From an uncultured Anaerolineaceae bacterium (GTDB lineage: Bacteria > Chloroflexota > Anaerolineae > Promineifilales > Promineifilaceae), in contig CALBTC010000412.1 of NCBI GenBank assembly GCA_937967805.1, forward strand, positions 1-20,338: a stretch of 20,338 nucleotides of DNA, read 5' to 3'. Each line of letters opens with the position of its first letter. Position 1 is the first letter of the stretch. Positions 15,105 through 20,338 of this stretch are shown in pieces. The notes beneath the pieces are model-generated. The model saw only the letters and a list, made by a program, of their open reading frames with translations. It ran no database searches and was not told where the DNA came from. The position numbers were made by a program, and so were the translations under genes.

Positions 15105-16340
15105 TCAGTCCAAGCAAACAGGAAGCTGCTTAAGACCGCGAAAGAGGACACCGGAGCGCCATTCAAGCTGGTTAGCCGGAACGGCCAGGCGCAGATTGGG
15201 AAAGGTCTCAAACAACGTTTGCAGTCCGATTTGGCCTTCCAGCCGGGCCAGCGGCGCGCCTAGACAGTAATGAATTCCCATGCCAAAGGCCAGATGGCGG
15301 TTGTCGCGGCGGGTGACGTCTAAAACATCGGGCTGGGCAAACTGACAGGCGTCCCGGTTGGCTGATGCTAACACCACGCGCACCACGTCGCCGCGCTGCA
15401 TTTGGTGGCCCTGAAAGATAAAATCTTTGCGCACCCAGCGCGTTGTCGAAGTTTCTACCGGGCCATCAAAGCGAAGCAGTTCTTCAACGGCCGTTGCCCA
15501 CAACCCCGGCCGCTCGCGCAAAATCACCAGCTGCGCCGAATGGTTCAGCAACGCCAATGCCCCGTTGCCCAGCAAATTGACCGTCGTCTCGTGCCCCGTC
15601 ACCAGCAGCAGCGCCACCATGCTAGAAAGCTCCGCCTCGTTCAGCCGCTCGCCCGCCTCTTCCGCCTGCACCAGCGCCGAGATCAAATCATCCTGTGGCT
15701 CTCGCTGCCGCCGGGCAAACATCTGCCGCAAATAATCGACAAAAGCCCGCACCTTGCGCTTGCGGGCACTGTAGTTCAAATCCCGGCTGCCCGGCGAAAT
15801 GATCGCCTGCGACCAATCGGCCACCTGCGCCTGGTCCGCCGGCGGAATACCCAGCAATTCAGCGATGATACGCACCGGCATCGGCAGGGCAAAGCTGGCG
15901 ATGAGGTCTGCTTCACCGTCCGGGGCAATTGCCGCCAGCAACTCGTTGGTGATTTGCTGCACGCGCCCGGCCAGCTGCTCCACGCGGCGCGGTGTAAACG
16001 CCTGGTTCACCAGCGCCCGCAGCCGGGTATGGTCCGGCGGATCGGCAAAGAGCATGTTTTCGTTGATCAGCCGGTTGAGGGAAGATTTGCGCGGTTTTTG
16101 GGCATCGGGCGGCAGGGTATTGCGCACATCTTTCACGAAATGATCGTTGTCTTTGAGGACGGCCGTTACCTCTTCAAACCGCGTAATGTACCAGATTATG
16201 CTACCGTCGGGAGAACGGTGGGCATAAATTGGATCATCCCGACGCATCCGGGCAAACGTGGCGAATGGATTTGCCTTAAACGCCAGACTGAACAAATCGT
16301 ATTTCTGGGTAATCGTTCGCGCTCCTTCTTGATCCTGCAC
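15105..16340 (-). CDS. Cytochrome P450 (bacterial soluble type)
   Basis: The 411-residue enzyme has all P450 hallmarks: the I-helix oxygen-activation motif VTGHETT (Glu251, Thr252), the ExxR pair Glu287 and Arg290, and the haem loop FGMGIHYCLG with the iron ligand Cys359. It lacks a membrane anchor, so it should be soluble and would need a ferredoxin/reductase pair not found in the window. It resembles the broad CYP107-like group of bacterial P450s that hydroxylate polyketides, terpenes or fatty acids; the substrate is unknown. The start is uncertain. GTG at 16340 gives the longest reading but has a poor ribosome site. A strong AAGAAGGAG lies 8 nt before a rare ATT at 16313 (codon 10). The gene is separated from its neighbours by a repeat and a promoter, so it may be transcribed alone. 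Confidence 0.9.
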   Translation of the reverse strand: MQDQEGARTITQKYDLFSLAFKANPFATFARMRRDDPIYAHRSPDGSIIWYITRFEEVTAVLKDNDHFVKDVRNTLPPDAQKPRKSSLNRLINENMLFADPPDHTRLRALVNQAFTPRRVEQLAGRVQQITNELLAAIAPDGEADLIASFALPMPVRIIAELLGIPPADQAQVADWSQAIISPGSRDLNYSARKRKVRAFVDYLRQMFARRQREPQDDLISALVQAEEAGERLNEAELSSMVALLLVTGHETTVNLLGNGALALLNHSAQLVILRERPGLWATAVEELLRFDGPVETSTTRWVRKDFIFQGHQMQRGDVVRVVLASANRDACQFAQPDVLDVTRRDNRHLAFGMGIHYCLGAPLARLEGQIGLQTLFETFPNLRLAVPANQLEWRSGVLFRGLKQLPVCLD

Positions 16341-16373
16341 CTTCAGATGTCAAGAATCCAAACAACCTTTACC

Positions 16374-16433
16374 TGTCACTCCCGCGAAGGCGGGAGTCCA
16401 CGCGCATGGATTCCTGCCTTCGCAGGAATGACA
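16374..16433. repeat. REP-like double-hairpin repeat
   Basis: This 60-bp element is an imperfect palindrome bounded by TGTCA and TGACA. It contains two perfect hairpins: ACTCCCGC/GCGGGAGT (16378-16397, loop GAAG) and ATTCCTGC/GCAGGAAT (16410-16429, loop CTTC). The stems differ at two positions, yet each difference is matched in its own partner arm. Such elements are usually dispersed intergenic repeats moved by a REP-associated transposase or a MITE. It ends next to the stop codon of the globin-like gene (16435-16437). No target duplication is evident. Confidence 0.8.
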
Positions 16434-16434
16434 T

Positions 16435-16686
16435 TTAAGCTGTATTCACCATCCAGCCGGAAAAGCCCACCAAAAATTCGCGAAACTGGGGTAAATGTTC
16501 GGCGGGGAAATTGTACTTTTCCGGGGCATCGGCCAACACCGTGTCAAAGCAGGCCAGCCACACCTGCCGCGCCGCTTCATCGATGGGGAACGGCGTGTGG
16601 CGCGCCCGCATCATTGGACTGCCGTACTTTTGGTGATACAGTGGTGGCCCGCCCGGCGGTACATAAAATTGTCGTTCGTCACTCAT
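16435..16686 (-). CDS. Group II truncated haemoglobin-like protein lacking its N-terminal part
   Basis: The 83-residue product matches the second half of group II truncated globins: GGPPLYHQKYGSPMMRARHTPF with the haem-binding proximal His30, then DEAARQVWLACF with the conserved Trp43 of helix G, and a last helix. The first about 50-60 residues of the family (helices A to E with the distal pocket) are missing. The region upstream is the end of the cyclase gene, which shows no globin sequence. The ATG at 16686 has a GGGGAAG ribosome site. The gene starts 17 bp after the cyclase stop (16704-16706), so it is likely co-transcribed. It may be a remnant or a shortened haem protein. No internal stop is seen. 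Confidence 0.7.
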   Translation of the reverse strand: MSDERQFYVPPGGPPLYHQKYGSPMMRARHTPFPIDEAARQVWLACFDTVLADAPEKYNFPAEHLPQFREFLVGFSGWMVNTA

Positions 16687-16703
16687 GAACTGCTTCCCCA
16701 AGA

Positions 16704-19700
16704 TTATTCGCTGAGGGCAAACTCGATGGCCTCTGCCAGGGAACGCTGTTGGCCCTGTGTCAGGTAGGTGTTGGCTTCTGCGTGGTTGAGGACGGCCGTT
16801 AAACGGCCGTCCAACTGCGATTGCTCCACGGCAGAAAGCGGCGTACCAATTTCCTTGCGCAGCGTTTGGGCCGCCCCCACCAATTGCAGAGCGCGCCCGG
16901 CCTCGTTTTGCGCTGCGGCCAGCGCTGCCATATCTTCCAGCACGTAAGCAATGGCCCGCCCATCGCCAAATTCATGGTTGATGGTCAAACTTTCTACGTA
17001 AAACTGGCGCGCCGTGGCAAAATCAGATTGATCGCGCACCACGTTACCCAGATTATTTAATGAGTTGGCAATCGCCCAGCGGTCACCGACTTCACGCTGA
17101 AGCTGCAACGCTTCTTCCAAATATTCGCGCGCTTTGGCCAGATCGCCCAAATTGCGCACGGCATTGCCCAAATTGTTGAGCGAATTGGCAATAGTGCGCC
17201 GGTCGCCCACCTGCCGCCGAATTTCCAACGCCTCTTCATTCAGCCGCCGAGAGCCGTCCAAATCTCCTTGAAAGCGGGCGATGATGGCCAGGTTGCTTAA
17301 CAAAGCAGCAATAAACGCCGGCTGATCTAATTCCCGACGCAGGCCCAGACTTTGTTCATACAGTCCGCGGGCTTTTTCATACTGACCTTGCTGCGCCGCC
17401 AGCGTTCCTGCCGAATGATACGCCTGCGCCACGCCGGACTCATCTTCCAACTTCTCAAATGTCAGGCGGGCCGCTTCCAGGTGTTTGGTGGCTTCTTCAA
17501 AACGGCCGCGCTTGCGCAGCAGTTCTGCCTGAGCCGCTTCACACCACGCCTCTTCTTGCTGATTGTGATGTTTTTGCGCCAGTTGCAGCCCCTGCACGTA
17601 CAGCTCGCTGGCCTCGTCCCATTGGCCCACCAGTTCCAACACGCTGCCCAGCTTGCGCATCACGGCGGCGCGCTCCGGCTCCGGCAGCAGGGGCAGCACC
17701 CGCCGGAAATATTCGATGGCCGCTTCGTTGGCATATTCTGCCTGGGCTGCTTCGCCGGCCTTCAGTAGATATTCGCGCTTTTTGGTTTCATTGTCGGAAC
17801 GGCCGTAATGATATGCCAGCAATCCCACATACTGTGACAGCGACTGGGCATAATTTTTCTCGATATACTGACCAATCAAATCATGCAGCATCGCCCGCGT
17901 GGCAAACGGCAAACTTTCATAGGCCACCTCCTGTGTCACCACGTTCTTGAACAGATAAGTCAACTCAGGTTCAGGAGTATCCTGCGGCGTTAAATCCAGC
18001 TCTTCCAGCGTTTCCAGATCGGCCTTCACCTGCTGCGGGCCGCCCAGCGGCGGATACGCCCCCCACAGCATAGCCGCCCGGAACAAACGGCCGATCACGC
18101 TGGCGACCTTGATCGTATTCCGCTGGCTCTCGGTTAACTGGTCAATGCGGCTCAATATGAGGCTGTGCAGACTGGTGGGCAAATCCAAATCTTGCAAGGT
18201 TTGGCCCGCGATAGCCGATTGATTTTGCAAATAGTTGAGAAGCTCTTCAATGTAGAATGGATTCCCCGCGGCACGTTCCGTAATTTTGTCCCGCAGCAGG
18301 CGGGGGATTTTAATTTTTGCCTGGGTCAGCTGCTCCATCTTCAGCGACATCAAATGCTCGGCTTCTTCGGGCGTAAATTCATTGAGCTGGATTTCGGTGA
18401 AGTTGGATATCTGGCGGAAAGAGGCAGACTGAATCCGATTCACCTCAGGCGAACGCACTGCCAGGACAATTAAAATGGGGCGATCAGCAATGGCTCGGGC
18501 AATAGCTTCCAGTAGCTCAAAGGAGAGTGGATCGAGCCAGTGACAATCTTCCAGGACCATGAAAACGGCCGTTTCTTCCGCCCGCGCCCGCAAACATTCC
18601 ACCAACAATGACTCTAAGGACACCTTGCGCAGTTGGGCATCGAAGGATTGCGTCAGCTCATTGTCAGGGATCGTCAAGCGCAGCACCGAACCAAGCAGCG
18701 GCAAGCGCGGCAGCAGCGCCGGATTAATGCGCTGGAGCTGCTCGGCAACGTGGGCAATCTGGGCTTCGGGAAGCATATCCGGCGGCAGCTCAAAAAAATC
18801 TTGCCAGATGCGCTGCCAGACCAAATAGCTGGTATTGGTACCATAAGATTGGCACTCACCACCAAAGCCCAAAAAATCTTGCTCGCCAGCCAGCCGAATA
18901 ATTTGCGCCACCAGGCGCGACTTGCCAATGCCTGCCTCACCGCTAATGGCAATGACCTGCCCTTTGCCTGCTTTAACTTCAGCCATTTTTTCCTGGATCA
19001 GGTCTTGTTCGGCGTTGCGGCCGACCATAGGCAGCGCATATTGCGGCTCTTGTAGGCGGATGGTTGACTGTGCCTGTCGCCGAGAAATTGCGTAAACAGC
19101 AACCGGTTCTGCCTTGCCTTTCACCATGATGGGCGGCAACTGTTCTCTGGCAAATTTTTCCCCGGTTTGTCTGATGGTGGCTTCGGCCACGAGGATTTGC
19201 CCCGGCGCGGCGGCCTGCATGAGGCGTGCGGCCGTATTCACTGCATCCCCCAACGCCCCGTAAGTGCGGCGCGTGGTGCCGCCGTATGCGCCGGTGCGCA
19301 AGCGGCCCTGGCAAATGCCGATTTGCAGCGGCGAAATGTACGGCAGCCGGCCGGCCAGCTCTTGCAGCTCCAGGGCAACGTTGACCGCGCGAACGGCATC
19401 ATCCTCATGGGCATACGGCGCGCCGAACGCCGCGTATAGAGAGCTTCCCTTATCCCCGATGGTCAATTGCAGCAAGTTGCTATCGTAGCGGGACAAAATT
19501 TCCTGCACGTTTTGCACAAACGTATCTAACTTGGTCTCTGCTTCTTCGTCGTCATCATAATCAATGCCGGAAAAGCGCACAAAGAGGGCCACCGCCGGGC
19601 GCAGCTCCGCCAAAAACTCGCCGCCGCCTTCAACCAGACGTTTGTAGACAGGCGGCAGCAGCCCGCGACGCGTAATAGACTCATCCAGGGCATCCGGCGG

Positions 19701-20338
19701 CATAGGCGGCCAGTAGGCAGGGATACTCATATTTTCCAGGCTGTCTACCACGCCCAACCGGGCCCCGGTAAGGGCACCTTGACGCCACGCTTTAATTTTT
19801 ACCCGCGGCCCTAAATTGTTGGTGGTGGCCTCATCCAGAATGACCTCTCCCTTTTGGGCTTCATGCTCGGCCTCTGCCAGGCGATCAAGCATTTTGCCTG
19901 CCAAAACTTCAATGAGCTGCACGCTGGGATTCCCAATGAGAAAACGACGGGCGGTGCCGGTAACAACGGCCGTTTTCATCGCCAGCGTAATTTCACCCGA
20001 GGGAATCTGGATGGTTTGCGCCTGCTGCATCACCGCCTGCATCGCCAGGGCGCAGGAAGTGGCGCGAAAGCCATTGTCGCCGTCCAGCCAGCAGGTGATG
20101 GCATCGCCGCTGAAGCTGATTACGCTGCCGCCGTAGCGCTGCAGCTCATCAACCAGCCCGTCATACACGCGATTTAAATGTTTGGTGACTTCTTCCGCGC
20201 CCCGCTGTGGCCCCAGATCATGCACCAGCCGCTCGGTCAGCGGCGTAAAACCGGAAATATCGGCAAACAAGGCGGCACCGTGTGCCGGATCGGGCAGCTT
20301 CTCACCCCGATACAGGGCTTGCCGCCGGTCCATAGGAA
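16704..20338 (-). CDS. Class III adenylyl/guanylyl cyclase-AAA ATPase-TPR protein, sAC-like (N-terminus cut)
   Basis: The visible 1209 residues carry two tandem class III cyclase domains, then an AAA ATPase and TPRs, the order found in soluble adenylyl cyclase. Domain 1 has the metal aspartates in FADISG (Asp25) and SFSGDAI (Asp77). Domain 2 has lost the first one (Arg253) but keeps the transition-state pair Asn366 and Arg370 in GDAVNTAAR. The active site is therefore probably composite, and the product would be cAMP (or cGMP). The ATPase has Walker A GEAGIGKS (Lys471) and Walker B LEDCHW (Glu595, Asp596). The TPR units lie around 900-1190. The ATG at 20333 lacks a ribosome site, the frame remains open to the edge, and family members continue upstream, so the real start lies outside. 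Its C-terminal half resembles that of the kinase protein. Confidence 0.85.
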   Translation of the reverse strand, partial: PMDRRQALYRGEKLPDPAHGAALFADISGFTPLTERLVHDLGPQRGAEEVTKHLNRVYDGLVDELQRYGGSVISFSGDAITCWLDGDNGFRATSCALAMQAVMQQAQTIQIPSGEITLAMKTAVVTGTARRFLIGNPSVQLIEVLAGKMLDRLAEAEHEAQKGEVILDEATTNNLGPRVKIKAWRQGALTGARLGVVDSLENMSIPAYWPPMPPDALDESITRRGLLPPVYKRLVEGGGEFLAELRPAVALFVRFSGIDYDDDEEAETKLDTFVQNVQEILSRYDSNLLQLTIGDKGSSLYAAFGAPYAHEDDAVRAVNVALELQELAGRLPYISPLQIGICQGRLRTGAYGGTTRRTYGALGDAVNTAARLMQAAAPGQILVAEATIRQTGEKFAREQLPPIMVKGKAEPVAVYAISRRQAQSTIRLQEPQYALPMVGRNAEQDLIQEKMAEVKAGKGQVIAISGEAGIGKSRLVAQIIRLAGEQDFLGFGGECQSYGTNTSYLVWQRIWQDFFELPPDMLPEAQIAHVAEQLQRINPALLPRLPLLGSVLRLTIPDNELTQSFDAQLRKVSLESLLVECLRARAEETAVFMVLEDCHWLDPLSFELLEAIARAIADRPILIVLAVRSPEVNRIQSASFRQISNFTEIQLNEFTPEEAEHLMSLKMEQLTQAKIKIPRLLRDKITERAAGNPFYIEELLNYLQNQSAIAGQTLQDLDLPTSLHSLILSRIDQLTESQRNTIKVASVIGRLFRAAMLWGAYPPLGGPQQVKADLETLEELDLTPQDTPEPELTYLFKNVVTQEVAYESLPFATRAMLHDLIGQYIEKNYAQSLSQYVGLLAYHYGRSDNETKKREYLLKAGEAAQAEYANEAAIEYFRRVLPLLPEPERAAVMRKLGSVLELVGQWDEASELYVQGLQLAQKHHNQQEEAWCEAAQAELLRKRGRFEEATKHLEAARLTFEKLEDESGVAQAYHSAGTLAAQQGQYEKARGLYEQSLGLRRELDQPAFIAALLSNLAIIARFQGDLDGSRRLNEEALEIRRQVGDRRTIANSLNNLGNAVRNLGDLAKAREYLEEALQLQREVGDRWAIANSLNNLGNVVRDQSDFATARQFYVESLTINHEFGDGRAIAYVLEDMAALAAAQNEAGRALQLVGAAQTLRKEIGTPLSAVEQSQLDGRLTAVLNHAEANTYLTQGQQRSLAEAIEFALSE

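Larger units (their letters stand above)
694..19973. repeat. Dispersed palindrome ACGGCCGT (about 33 copies)
   Basis: The 8-mer ACGGCCGT (often AACGGCCGTT) is counted about 33 times by eye between 694 and 19973. Examples are at 694, 948, 1070, 4160, 7399, 9598, 11413, 15053 and the close pair at 16792 and 16803. It falls in all three frames of genes on both strands, and also in gaps such as 4160 and 15053. With about 57 percent GC my rough estimate for a random 8-mer is below one copy. Its role is unknown; the habit resembles HIP1 of cyanobacteria. Confidence 0.8.

Noticed and set aside
15402..16688. Long open frame of 428 codons on the plus strand
   Set aside because: It lies antisense to the P450 and globin genes, whose motifs are intact. 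Its product is a low-complexity string of Arg, His, Pro and Gln with no family pattern.

Overview
The window looks like part of a chromosome of a Chloroflexota bacterium, probably Anaerolineae-like. This is inferred from gene style: very large signalling proteins that join a kinase or cyclase module to a STAND/AAA ATPase and TPR repeats, moderately high GC, and scattered single genes on both strands. No rRNA, marker gene or tRNA is present, so the assignment is an inference. The most striking base-level trait is the 8-bp palindrome ACGGCCGT, which I count about 33 times in 20.3 kb, in all reading frames and between genes.

Left part (1-2200): the start of a lipoprotein gene (minus, cut by the window edge), then a plus-strand pair encoding homocysteine S-methyltransferase and an arginase/agmatinase-family ureohydrolase.

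Centre-left (2216-5681, minus): five small genes encoding a PQ-loop/SemiSWEET-like membrane protein, a SnoaL/NTF2-like protein, a DinB-like protein, an FAD-dependent monooxygenase and a translationally coupled SRPBCC protein. Three transcription units here are preceded by the same architecture: four tandem repeats of 12+11+11+11 bp carrying TTG(A), then exactly 15 bp to a TAnnnT -10 box, then a Shine-Dalgarno and start codon. This looks like a shared regulon under a regulator that reads 11-bp direct repeats (OmpR/PhoB or SARP type). It is the best candidate here for an undescribed system. The third array also overlaps the plus-strand promoter of the next block.

Centre (5935-11469, plus): a Ser/Thr kinase-AAA-TPR protein followed 45 bp later by a STAND-type ATPase with a C-terminal helix-turn-helix. 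They are likely one operon and are possibly the sensing and regulatory arm of the neighbourhood.

Right part (11512-20338, minus): a glycosyltransferase of the mannosylfructose-phosphate/sucrose-phosphate synthase type. Upstream of it is a gene fusing a sucrose-phosphatase-like HAD domain to an invertase-like (alpha/alpha)6 glycoside hydrolase domain, starting at TTG behind an extended -10 promoter. Then come a cytochrome P450, a REP-like double hairpin, an N-terminally shortened group II truncated haemoglobin, and a giant class III adenylyl cyclase-AAA-TPR protein resembling soluble adenylyl cyclase, cut by the right edge. The longest stretch without a gene is 5682-5934 (253 bp) and it holds promoters; no gap exceeds 300 bp.
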